In this document: positions 36,107-44,340 of the stretch, in pieces
Numbering within the stretch: position 1 is the first letter of the stretch
Layout of the letters: every line of letters begins with the position of its first letter
Origin: Candidatus Kuenenia stuttgartensis
GTDB lineage: Bacteria; Planctomycetota; GCA-002687715; CAIWVZ01
DNA: 64,000 bases
Direction of reading: 5' to 3'
Assembly: GCA_945860915.1 (NCBI GenBank)
Contig: CAMARR010000005.1
Coordinates: 1 to 64,000 of the forward strand
Notes under the pieces: model-generated
Seen by the model: only the letters and a program-made list of their open reading frames with translations
Told to the model about the DNA's origin: nothing
Databases searched by the model: none
Made by a program: the position numbers and the translations under genes

Positions 36107-37119
36107 TGCACCTTTCATTCCCCAATTCAGTCACGCTGCTGATAACGTCCTTAGTAGTTGTCGCTTTGAGTCGAACTGGATCTCGACTCAAGCACTCGAG
36201 ACCTCTTACCGCGTTTCTCGCGCGCAGACTCGCCGCGACCTTCATCACGGTCATCGTTGTGCACGCGTGTGCCTTCGCATTGATGCGTGCCGTCCCAGGC
36301 GGTCCGTTCGATACGGATCCACGCATGGATCCGATTGTGCGCGCGAATCTCGTCGCCCGCTACGGGCTAGACCGTCCGTGGATCGAGTCTTGGCTTTCAA
36401 GTCTAGGTGGAGTCTTTCGCGCGGACTTCGGTCCTTCAATGGCCTGGCGCGACAACTCGGCCACGGAAATACTCGGCGCTGGGTTTCCCGTCTCAGCGGC
36501 CCTCGGCGCACTTGCTCTTTTCTTCGCCATCGTGATCGGCGTTCCATCAGGGATCGTTGCCGCCACACAACGTGGCAAGTGGATCGATCCGGTGATTCGA
36601 TCCGTGTCGAGCGTCGGACTCGCGGTCCCTAACTTCCTCGTCGCGACAGTGCTTATCTCCGTTTTCGGCTTTGGACTGCGCTGGCTCCCTGTGGCAGGGT
36701 TCGGGACCTGGCGCCATGCCATCCTTCCAGCTTTCGCCCTCTCACTTCCGGTTGCCGCCGCGCTTGCGCGTCTAGTTCGGACCGGACTCCTAATCGAGTT
36801 GCCAAAGGACCACGTCAGGACGGCGCGCGCCAAGGGGTTGAGCCCCCTACGTGTTCTTTGGGTACACGCGCTACCTGGCGCCCTCGGTCCAGCAGTGGCC
36901 TACATCGGACCGGCTGCCGCAACGATCCTGACCGGTTCCCTCGTCATCGAATCGATGGCCGCAATCCCTGGGATGGGCACGCATTTTGTTTCCGCAGCAA
37001 TGAACCGCGACTACCCGCTCGCTCTTGGCGCGGTGGTCATTTACACAACGCTCGTCTCATTGTTCAACGTCTTCGCGGATCTTGCACACGCGCGACTTGA
37101 CCCCAGGATTCGGCTATGA
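36106..37119 (+). CDS. Peptide-type ABC permease, DppB/OppB family
   Basis: 337 residues, six membrane helices. The family core starts at FLARRLAATFITVIVV (about residue 39), followed by MRAVPGGPFD, YGLDRPWIESWLSSLGGVFRADFGPSM, and the EAA loop HVRTARAKGLSPLRVLWVHALPG. The first 38 residues are an extension with an extra hydrophobic segment. Start ATG overlaps the preceding stop (TGATG). Normal-sized, in contrast to the DppB-like gene of the neighbouring importer. Confidence 0.92.
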   Translation: MHLSFPNSVTLLITSLVVVALSRTGSRLKHSRPLTAFLARRLAATFITVIVVHACAFALMRAVPGGPFDTDPRMDPIVRANLVARYGLDRPWIESWLSSLGGVFRADFGPSMAWRDNSATEILGAGFPVSAALGALALFFAIVIGVPSGIVAATQRGKWIDPVIRSVSSVGLAVPNFLVATVLISVFGFGLRWLPVAGFGTWRHAILPAFALSLPVAAALARLVRTGLLIELPKDHVRTARAKGLSPLRVLWVHALPGALGPAVAYIGPAAATILTGSLVIESMAAIPGMGTHFVSAAMNRDYPLALGAVVIYTTLVSLFNVFADLAHARLDPRIRL

Positions 37120-38093
37120 GCGCGCCCATGTCTCCTTGGGCAATCTTGAGGCGCGATCGAACCGCCCGGGCGTGTGGCATCGTTCTGACCGCCATCGCGC
37201 TGCTGGCGATTCTAGCGGACGCCCTTCCCTTTTCTGACCCTGGATTCGTCAGCACATCGAGACGATATCAGGCTCCATCGTTCTCGTCCGTCTGGGAGCC
37301 AGCGCCTCGCGCTGCGAGCGATGTCGTCGGCGTGTGGAGCGTTGCGTCACGCGCCATCCGCCTTGCGGTGTTCGGCGACTATCAGATCGGACCGATTCTT
37401 GGCACGGACGAACTGGGACGATGCATCCTGAGTCGAACCGTCTTCGGTTCGCGCCTATCACTCCTCGCCGCCCTTGCTGCCGCGTGCGTGACACTTCTTG
37501 TCGGCACCGCCGTCGGAACCTGGGCCGGTTGGAAGGGTGGACGGATTGAGACGACAATCATGCGATGTGTCGACCTCGCCGATTCAGTTCCCGTGGTCTT
37601 CGTCGTGATTTTCGCAGTCTCATTCCTGCGAGCGTCTGGGATCACGAACCCGTCTGCAAAAGTTGCCGTCTTTTTCTTGACGCTCGGCGCCGTGACGTGG
37701 ATCACCATGGCGCGCCTCGTTCGAGCTCATGCGCGTTCGCTCAGAGAGCAGGGATTTATCGAGTCCTCTGTCGCTCTTGGACTGACGGAGCGACGACTCG
37801 TGTGGAAGCACTTGCTCCCCAATCTCGTTCCTACAATGCTCGTCGGAATGAGCTTGACTATCCCGCGCATCCTTTTGTTCGAGTCATTCCTTTCGTTTCT
37901 CGGCATGGGCGTTGAATCCCCCGATCTCTCGCTCGGCACATTGGCGCGGTCCGGATTCGGCGCATTCAATCCAATCGAACCACGCGCCTGGTTGCTTGCG
38001 GTGCCCGGGATCTCGCTTGCAGCACTGCTTCTGGCCTTGAACCTCCTCGGCGATTCCATTCGCGACGCATTTGACCCTAGGCTTCCCCGATGA
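37116..38093 (+). CDS. Peptide-type ABC permease, DppC/OppC family
   Basis: 325 residues. N-terminal helix, a long periplasmic loop, then LGTDELGRCILSRTVFGSRLSLLAAL and five helices with the EAA loop GFIESSVALGLTERRLVWKHLLPN. The ending PGISLAALLLALNLLGDSIRDAFDPR is typical for OppC. ATGA overlaps with both neighbours point to coupled translation in a five-gene importer operon. Confidence 0.93.
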   Translation: MSAPMSPWAILRRDRTARACGIVLTAIALLAILADALPFSDPGFVSTSRRYQAPSFSSVWEPAPRAASDVVGVWSVASRAIRLAVFGDYQIGPILGTDELGRCILSRTVFGSRLSLLAALAAACVTLLVGTAVGTWAGWKGGRIETTIMRCVDLADSVPVVFVVIFAVSFLRASGITNPSAKVAVFFLTLGAVTWITMARLVRAHARSLREQGFIESSVALGLTERRLVWKHLLPNLVPTMLVGMSLTIPRILLFESFLSFLGMGVESPDLSLGTLARSGFGAFNPIEPRAWLLAVPGISLAALLLALNLLGDSIRDAFDPRLPR

Positions 38094-38857
38094 CCCTGCT
38101 TCAGGTTCAAAATCTCTCCGTGTCGTATGGAAATCAGCGCGTTCTGAGCGACTTTTCACTCACATTAAATCAAGGCGAGACCGTCGCCCTGATCGGATCG
38201 TCCGGTTCTGGAAAAACTACCGCCGCGCTTGCGCTCTTAGGGCTCCTTTCTCCGTCGGCCCGCGTGGACGTTCGCCATGCGACCTTCGAAGGAATCGACC
38301 TTTTCCCTCGACATGCGAGTCCGCTCTTGGGTCACAGAATCGGATGTGTATTCCAAGATCCCCGAGCGTCCTTGACACCACACATTCGTGTCGGCGATCA
38401 AATAGACGAAGCGTTCGAAGTCTCCGGAGTACCGCCCGCCGATCGTCGCCAGAAGACGGTTCTGTTGCTCGACGAGCTTGGCGTTCCAGACGCGCGGGCG
38501 AGATCTGACGCCTATCCTCACGAGCTTTCTGGAGGACTCTGTCAACGTGTTGCCATTGCGATGGCCCTTGCCGGAATGCCGGCGTGTCTCGTTGCTGACG
38601 AACCCACGACGGCACTTGATGTGACGGTTCAGATTCAAGTTCTAAAAATCCTCCGACGGATGACCGAGCAACGACGAGTAGCGACGCTGCTTATTTCGCA
38701 TGACATGGGCGTCGTCGCCGCGCTCGCAGATCGAGTCATCGTCCTAGATCACGGGAGCGTCGTCGAGGAAGGCACTGTCTCGAACGTGCTTGAATCTCCA
38801 CGTCATCCGGCCACTCAGGCACTCTTGGCACATGCCTCGATTGGAGGCCGCCAATGA
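38090..38857 (+). CDS. Peptide-type ABC ATPase, DppD/OppD family
   Basis: 255 residues. Walker A GSSGSGKTT (residues about 35-43), Q-loop FQDPRASLTPHIRVGDQI, signature LSGGLCQRVAIAMALA, Walker B CLVADEPTTALD, switch ISHD. The usual C-terminal oligopeptide domain is almost absent (about 70 residues shorter than DppD). ATGA overlaps on both sides. Confidence 0.92.
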   Translation: MTLLQVQNLSVSYGNQRVLSDFSLTLNQGETVALIGSSGSGKTTAALALLGLLSPSARVDVRHATFEGIDLFPRHASPLLGHRIGCVFQDPRASLTPHIRVGDQIDEAFEVSGVPPADRRQKTVLLLDELGVPDARARSDAYPHELSGGLCQRVAIAMALAGMPACLVADEPTTALDVTVQIQVLKILRRMTEQRRVATLLISHDMGVVAALADRVIVLDHGSVVEEGTVSNVLESPRHPATQALLAHASIGGRQ

Positions 38858-39807
38858 CGTCCATCCTTGAAGTGAAGGACGTTGACGTGACATTCCGTCC
38901 GTCGGGTCTCCCAGCAACGCGGGCCGTAATCGGCGCCTCATTGGCCCTCCGCCAAGGAACGTCTCTCGCGCTTGTCGGCGAATCTGGCTCTGGAAAAACC
39001 ACGCTTGCGCGTGCAGTCCTCGGGCTTATCCCGAGGGACTCAGGCGAAATCAAAGTATTTGGCGACGCGCTTCCCAAGAATCCACGCGAAGTCCCCCTTG
39101 CGATGCGTCGGCGCATGCAGCCTTTGTTTCAGGACCCAGGCGCATCGCTCGACCCAATGTGGCGGGTCGGTGATCTTCTGATGGAGGCCATGGAAGTGAC
39201 GGGTTCGGTGGAGCAAGCGCAATACGATGCCGAAATCTCAATATGGATGAACGCGCTTGGCCTCGATCGCGACCTTTTAACCCGCAGGGCCCATGAACTC
39301 TCGGGCGGGCAGAAGCAACGCATGGCGCTAGCCCGGGCGTTAGTCACAGGGGCCAAGTTGCTCGTCTTGGACGAGCCGCTAACAGCACTCGACCCACCGG
39401 CTCAGCGCGCAGCATCCGAGCTTTTGCTCAACTTGAAACGGGCCCATGGAATCTCGTCGCTTCTTGTTTCACACGATATCGGCCTTGTCCGGTTCCTCGC
39501 TGATGACGTCGCCGTCATGTATCGCGGGCGTATCGTCGAGTCAGGCTGCACGGAAGACGTCCTTGCTAAACCAAAGCACCCGTACACATCGCTTTTGCTC
39601 GCGAGTGTCCTACCCACGCAGCCTCTGGCTGCGCGGGGTCGTCTTGCGAGCCTTCCCGAAGACCACGTCACCGAGCAACCTTTGGCCGGCTGTGCCTTCG
39701 CACCACGTTGTCTACACGCCATCGCGAAATGCCACATCGACACCCCTTCGCTTTCAGCGGTTCCGTCAGGAGCTGGGCACGCCGTTGCGTGTCCCGTTGT
39801 GGTCTAA
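38854..39807 (+). CDS. Peptide-type ABC ATPase, DppF/OppF family
   Basis: 317 residues. Walker A GESGSGKTT, FQDPGASLDPMWRVGD, signature LSGGQKQRMALARAL, Walker B LLVLDEPLTALD, switch VSHD. The C-terminal oligopeptide domain keeps the Cys pattern GCAFAPRCLHAIAKC...VACP. Last gene of the plus-strand importer. Its last four bases overlap the 3' end of the convergent zinc-ribbon gene. Confidence 0.93.
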   Translation: MTSILEVKDVDVTFRPSGLPATRAVIGASLALRQGTSLALVGESGSGKTTLARAVLGLIPRDSGEIKVFGDALPKNPREVPLAMRRRMQPLFQDPGASLDPMWRVGDLLMEAMEVTGSVEQAQYDAEISIWMNALGLDRDLLTRRAHELSGGQKQRMALARALVTGAKLLVLDEPLTALDPPAQRAASELLLNLKRAHGISSLLVSHDIGLVRFLADDVAVMYRGRIVESGCTEDVLAKPKHPYTSLLLASVLPTQPLAARGRLASLPEDHVTEQPLAGCAFAPRCLHAIAKCHIDTPSLSAVPSGAGHAVACPVVV

Positions 39808-40880
39808 CGTCGACGGCTCAAATCCAGCCACGTCGTACGCCAGTATCCGTCGAGTCCCGTCAGGTTTGCATTCACGAGGCGGACTCGGTTGAGCTCTCTC
39901 AGGGCATCGTCGAATCTCGACGCAAGCAAGAGCGCTTCGATAAGTGCCTTCCCCGCTTCAAGATCTCGAGGCGACTCTGCCGCTGACTCCGTAAGTCGAC
40001 TTACTGCGACGTCCAAGCGCGATCCTGCGCCTCGAATCGTCCCATCGTGGCCAAGCGCCGCGATCACCCCCGCGAGAAACTTGGCGCGCGCGCGGCCGGC
40101 CCCTGGCGGGAGTTGCGCACACGCGGCTTCGGCGCGTCGTTCGGCCTCGCGAATTCGCCCACAGCCGAGCAATGCGCCGGCGATGAGGTCTTGCGCCTCA
40201 GGATCAACGGCAAGCGGCTCTAACATCTCAATCACTCGGCGAAATTTCCCGAATCCAAGATAGGCCCGTGCGATTCCTAGTGCTTTAGTGCGAGCATCAG
40301 CGCGGACCTCCGCCGCTCGTTCGAACAGGTCAGGAGCGTCCGGCTCGGGGCCTTCAATGACGTAGCGCGCGACTGTCAGATCGTGGCGACGTACATAGAG
40401 GCCCAAGGTCGTTGGCTCCGGATCAGCGTCCAGCGAGTCTGAGCCAGGCCAGACTTGGATCCCCAAAAATCGCATCGCATCCATCCGACGCGTTGCTTCA
40501 TCGGGTCCCGCGGCAACGTAGACCCTCACCAAATCGGCAGGGACCTTCGCGGGCGGCGCAGTTGATTTGCGGCTCCGTTCGTCAATGGGGCGTTCAAGAA
40601 TGGCGGCGACCATGACGCTCCTCGTAGTCGGGACTAAGGCGAGGCGGCATTTGCTGCACCTTTTTGATTCTCCGACATGCTCGGCAAGACACCGTGGACA
40701 AATGCGGACCACGTCGTCGTGTTCAAATAGATCCAAAAGCGGGTCGATGAGTGGATCACCCTCCTCGGGCTTCCCCGGCTTGAATCCGTCAAGTTGCAAG
40801 GGGGTCGCGCAAATCGGACAGCGCCGCGCGCCCGCTTGGACGTCGGTCTCGCACTTCGGACATCGAATCGGTAATCCCAC
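39804..40880 (-). CDS. Double zinc-ribbon protein with C-terminal TPR-like helices
   Basis: About 358 residues from GTG at 40880; a TTG at 40898 is an alternative. Two zinc-ribbon knuckle pairs: CPKC..14 residues later CPIC near the N terminus, then CPRC...CSKC about residues 60-80. A middle domain of about 70 residues (VRVYVAAGPDEATRRMDAMRFLGI...) resembles putative signal-transducing-type domains that bring two helices and strands together. The last 170 residues are helical repeats. Zinc ribbons suggest protein or nucleic-acid binding. Likely cytoplasmic, function unknown. Confidence 0.65.
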   Translation of the reverse strand: MGLPIRCPKCETDVQAGARRCPICATPLQLDGFKPGKPEEGDPLIDPLLDLFEHDDVVRICPRCLAEHVGESKRCSKCRLALVPTTRSVMVAAILERPIDERSRKSTAPPAKVPADLVRVYVAAGPDEATRRMDAMRFLGIQVWPGSDSLDADPEPTTLGLYVRRHDLTVARYVIEGPEPDAPDLFERAAEVRADARTKALGIARAYLGFGKFRRVIEMLEPLAVDPEAQDLIAGALLGCGRIREAERRAEAACAQLPPGAGRARAKFLAGVIAALGHDGTIRGAGSRLDVAVSRLTESAAESPRDLEAGKALIEALLLASRFDDALRELNRVRLVNANLTGLDGYWRTTWLDLSRRR

Positions 40881-40950
40881 GACCCTAAAACATACCAACC
40901 TAGTAGGATTTTGACTGAATCAAGCCACGCCACACCTCACGTCGAACGTG

Positions 40951-40960
40951 GGGATATCCC
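40951..40960. repeat. Perfect palindrome GGGATATCCC at the start codon
   Basis: A ten-base palindrome ends directly before the ATG of the AlgX-like gene and covers its likely ribosome-binding bases (GTGGGGAT). It could be an operator or chance. Confidence 0.3.
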
Positions 40961-42811
40961 ATGTCAAAGCCTCAAGCCGAATCAAATGACGGGCTCGTCC
41001 AGATTGCGACGCCTCTTCAAGGCGCCCGTTCGGCGGTGGCGTCGATCGCCTTCGGCATTTTCTTAATCCTGATCGCCGGGACTCCGATATTAGATGCGTT
41101 CCGTCAAGGGCCTCCGCCCAAACTCACCGGTGCAGAGAAACTCACTGCAGAGACTATGCGCGCTAAGGCGAAGTGGATGAACGGCACGCGAGCGGCGATC
41201 ATCGCTGCGGATCTCAAGGACAACTCGGAAGTCAGACGCCTTGCGCTTCCCTACTGGGCGACCACCCTATGGCGGGTATTCGGCGAAGTCAATCGTGCGT
41301 TGGTCGGCGGTAGCGAAGATTGGATCTTCCTGCGCGAACGGGCGAAGACGAATCCACTTTCTGATGCGCGTCTCATCGGCCTCGTGGCCGCAACCGTTGC
41401 ATGTGCCGACCGCCGAATTGCCGCGCAAGGCATCGACCCCATTGTTCTCCTTATTCCACGCAAGGAAACAGTCGCGAACGACCATCTTCCGAAAGTAATC
41501 ATGGCGCGTCCGCACCTCGACGCCGCGGTTCTCCGCGCCACGCGCGCCCATGGAGTGCGAGTGCCGGATCTTGAGGTTCGATTCAGTGGGCACAAGCCTG
41601 ACGCGATCTATCACAAGTCTGATTCCCATTGGAACGATTCCGGTTCGCTCATTGCGGCTCAAGCAGTGGCATCGATGCTCGGCATTGCGAACGCCGATGA
41701 ACGCGGGGCAGAGCTCAAGCGCGAGCCGCTTTGGTATGAAACAGGTGATGCGCTGCGAATGAGCGCCGTCACACGTGTCGATCGCACAAACCCCCTCGGT
41801 GCAGGCGAATGGGATGTGCGAATTCGCCCTCCCAAGTCGCCCGACATCCCTTGGGACGAGAAGGCGACTCCCCCGATGACCGATCTCGCATTGCTCGGGA
41901 CCAGTTTCTCCGCGCACTCACGCCTCCGTGCCAATCTTTCCTGGCTCACCAAGCAGCCGATCTGGTCAGGAGCGCGGCCAGGAATGGGTCCGATGGTTCC
42001 TCTGGAGGACCTGATCAAGAAGCGGCCTGGTGGAGTCCTCCCGAAGCGTCTGGTCTGGGAAATCCCCCTCAATTACCTGATTTGCCTCTCAGTCCCCCTT
42101 GACCGGCTCGCCAATTTCATCGCAATCGCGCCTGCTCCCAATGTGGATCAGCTTGCTTCAACGGGATCCCTGAATGGCCTGATGAGCCAGAAGAGCACCC
42201 TAGTACCCGGCAATCACACATTGAACGGCGAGCTCATCGCGAAAACCAACAATGAGGCGATCCTCCACCCAGGAACTGGAGTCCTCGCGTACCGAATTCG
42301 AGGTCTCGCTAGCGCCGATGCGCAGATCATGACCGTTTCAGAGGGAACTCGCATCATCGCTCCGTGGCGCGCGGGTGTCGTTGAAATCGTCGTACCCGTC
42401 ATCGCATGGAAGAGAACGTCGGAGTGCTCCGTCCACCTGCGAGCCCCAAAGGGGACCGTCGTACGTGTTGACTCAGTCGAACTCGTCACGGACTGCAGAC
42501 GCGATACAGCTGAACTTTCCGCACCGTGGTTGCCCCACCGACTCGATCATGTCGTAGTGGACGTGGATGCCACGAACAAACAAACGTGCGCGTTCACCGT
42601 GACCGCATTCTGCTCTAGCGGCAAAACGGTGACGATAGGAACGGCGGCTGGCGCGAGGCCCGACTCCAAGCACTACTTCGCCGTGGCAAGCTGTGTCGAT
42701 GAGTCGATCGTGAAGCTCGACGTGGTGTCGGACAACCCGAAGGCCCTCGTTACGGTGAAGCGCGCGCCTTGGATCGCCCCCGTCGCGCCCACCGATTCCA
42801 GGCCAAAATAG
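40961..42811 (+). CDS. AlgX/AlgJ-like polysaccharide O-acetyltransferase (SGNH fold)
   Basis: 616 residues. One N-terminal membrane helix (about 30-48), then an SGNH-like catalytic domain: the Asp-x-His pair in DSHWNDSG (Asp221, His223) and the nucleophile in GTSFS (Ser315), as in AlgX/AlgJ. A segment VPDLEVRFSGHKPDAIYHKSDSHW and the preceding VGGSEDWIFLRE are typical of this family. The C-terminal 200 residues are a beta-rich domain that may bind glycan. AlgX-type enzymes transfer acetyl groups to exopolysaccharide in the periplasm and normally need an MBOAT partner (AlgI), which is not in this window; a DUF1624 membrane acyltransferase lies next to it instead. Overlaps that gene tail to tail by 62 bases. 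Confidence 0.83.
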   Translation: MSKPQAESNDGLVQIATPLQGARSAVASIAFGIFLILIAGTPILDAFRQGPPPKLTGAEKLTAETMRAKAKWMNGTRAAIIAADLKDNSEVRRLALPYWATTLWRVFGEVNRALVGGSEDWIFLRERAKTNPLSDARLIGLVAATVACADRRIAAQGIDPIVLLIPRKETVANDHLPKVIMARPHLDAAVLRATRAHGVRVPDLEVRFSGHKPDAIYHKSDSHWNDSGSLIAAQAVASMLGIANADERGAELKREPLWYETGDALRMSAVTRVDRTNPLGAGEWDVRIRPPKSPDIPWDEKATPPMTDLALLGTSFSAHSRLRANLSWLTKQPIWSGARPGMGPMVPLEDLIKKRPGGVLPKRLVWEIPLNYLICLSVPLDRLANFIAIAPAPNVDQLASTGSLNGLMSQKSTLVPGNHTLNGELIAKTNNEAILHPGTGVLAYRIRGLASADAQIMTVSEGTRIIAPWRAGVVEIVVPVIAWKRTSECSVHLRAPKGTVVRVDSVELVTDCRRDTAELSAPWLPHRLDHVVVDVDATNKQTCAFTVTAFCSSGKTVTIGTAAGARPDSKHYFAVASCVDESIVKLDVVSDNPKALVTVKRAPWIAPVAPTDSRPK

Positions 42812-43823
42812 AGCCGAGCGTTGCTGCCGTCGTTAAGACGGCGAGCCCGAACCAGGCTGGCCAATCGCATTTACCTTGAAGCGGACTGAGGAACGGAATC
42901 CCAAAGAGACCAAAAATCAGGCACAGGTGGATGCAGTACGCGGCGAGGGATTCGGATCCGGCGAGTTTGAGTAGTCGGAATATCGGCGAAAGGCGCGTCA
43001 CCAACCCCTGAGCACCCGATTCAATCGCATCCAACGCCAAGAGGATCGCTGCGATCTTCCACATTCGTTGGCAAGCATTGGGGAAAATCCACGTATTGGG
43101 CCCCGGCATGAATTCGAGAATTCCGCTGGTCTGAGACGCAAGTACGCCAAACAACAGCGCCATAGCCACGAGGCTTAGGCGGAGCCCGCGTCGTCCGAAA
43201 ACGGTAAGCGCCGCCCCGCAACTCATCCCAATGAGGACGATTCCGCCCCAAGGGAACACCGGAAACATGGATCCAGACCGCGTCGAGGTGAAGTACGACA
43301 ATGCTGTCGTTGTGTGCCCTTCTGCAAGCGGTGCGGCAACAAGCAGTCCAACGCCGGCGAGGGCCGTCAGGCTTAAGAGAATCTTCGGGTACCTCCCCAC
43401 GACATGAAGCACGAGCATTCCGATCAACATGGATCCGAGGATGCAGCCTAATATGTCTACTTTAAGCCAGTGTTCCCACTTGGGATCTCGGAAGACGGGC
43501 TGCCCAAGCACTCGCATCAGGATGGTCGCAGATGCGAGAGTCCGAACGCGGCCCCAGGCAGCAACTCTGCGATCCTGCAACCCATCAGTGCTCCCGATCA
43601 GAACGGAATATCCTAGGGAAACCCCGGCGAGAAGAAGAAACGATGGTGCCCCAAGCCCATTAACCACATCAAGGAACGAACGAAGCCAGTCGCCGTTGTG
43701 ACTTGGATGCAAAAGAACGAGCGAATGGCCCTCGATCATCACCAGAACCGACAGACCTCGATGCCAGTCGATAGCCTGAATCCTTATTGGGCGCACAGGG
43801 ACGAGCTGATGTGATTCGGTCAC
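42750..43823 (-). CDS. DUF1624 / heparan-alpha-glucosaminide N-acetyltransferase-like membrane protein
   Basis: About 357 residues from GTG at 43823; the frame is open to 43904, but that would overlap the DoxX-like gene. Ten or so membrane helices. The family's N terminus is clear: AIDWHRGLSVLVMIEGH, then FLLLAGVSLGYS, PVFPWGGIVLIGMSCGA, and SLAAYCIHL near the end. Relatives move acetyl from the cytoplasmic side to sugar amino groups. It might supply acetyl for the AlgX-like protein. Confidence 0.8.
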   Translation of the reverse strand: MTESHQLVPVRPIRIQAIDWHRGLSVLVMIEGHSLVLLHPSHNGDWLRSFLDVVNGLGAPSFLLLAGVSLGYSVLIGSTDGLQDRRVAAWGRVRTLASATILMRVLGQPVFRDPKWEHWLKVDILGCILGSMLIGMLVLHVVGRYPKILLSLTALAGVGLLVAAPLAEGHTTTALSYFTSTRSGSMFPVFPWGGIVLIGMSCGAALTVFGRRGLRLSLVAMALLFGVLASQTSGILEFMPGPNTWIFPNACQRMWKIAAILLALDAIESGAQGLVTRLSPIFRLLKLAGSESLAAYCIHLCLIFGLFGIPFLSPLQGKCDWPAWFGLAVLTTAATLGSILAWNRWARRGRSKARASP

Positions 43824-43854
43824 GCGGTACGCACCCCATAATGTGTCGCGACAG

Positions 43855-44298
43855 TCATTCTGGGCTTCGCGGTGTTGGAAGGAGCGACTCCTTGAGCGCA
43901 CCAAATGTCGGGATAAGGACGATCATTGCAGCAATGGCTAAAGACGTGGCCAAAAGCGAGGCCCCCATCGGAAGCCCGAACGCAAAGTCCATCACAGCGA
44001 CGTTGACCATCAGTGGAAATGCGAAGAGCGCACCGAGCCGGTGCGTTCTCGGAATCAGACATAACACTCCGGCGACGAGCTCGGTCATGCCCAGGAATCT
44101 GCCGTAGGAGGGTGCGTAGCCAAAGAACAGCCAAACTAAGGTGGCCGGATTTCCCGATTTGGCTTCGAAAGTCCAGTCACGGTTGTAGATGAATTGACCA
44201 TCTTCGGCCGGGAGCTTGATAGCTCCGTAGAGCACCAGCGCGACACCGAGTCCATGGCGAAGAAGCGCCAGAAGGACAGGGTGGGTCAGGATGCGCAT
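43855..44298 (-). CDS. DoxX-like four-helix membrane protein
   Basis: 147 residues from the ATG at 44298; the longer frame would cross the start of the divergent gene. Four membrane helices and the DoxX-like plan (LLRHGLGVALVLYGAIKL; YGRFLGMTELVAGVLCLIP). Function in most bacteria unknown. Located 31 bases before the DUF1624 gene, probably an operon. Confidence 0.6.
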   Translation of the reverse strand: MRILTHPVLLALLRHGLGVALVLYGAIKLPAEDGQFIYNRDWTFEAKSGNPATLVWLFFGYAPSYGRFLGMTELVAGVLCLIPRTHRLGALFAFPLMVNVAVMDFAFGLPMGASLLATSLAIAAMIVLIPTFGALKESLLPTPRSPE

Positions 44299-44340
44299 GA
44301 GGTGGGGCACAGAGCGTGAGTCTATCCAAAGGAACTTGCC

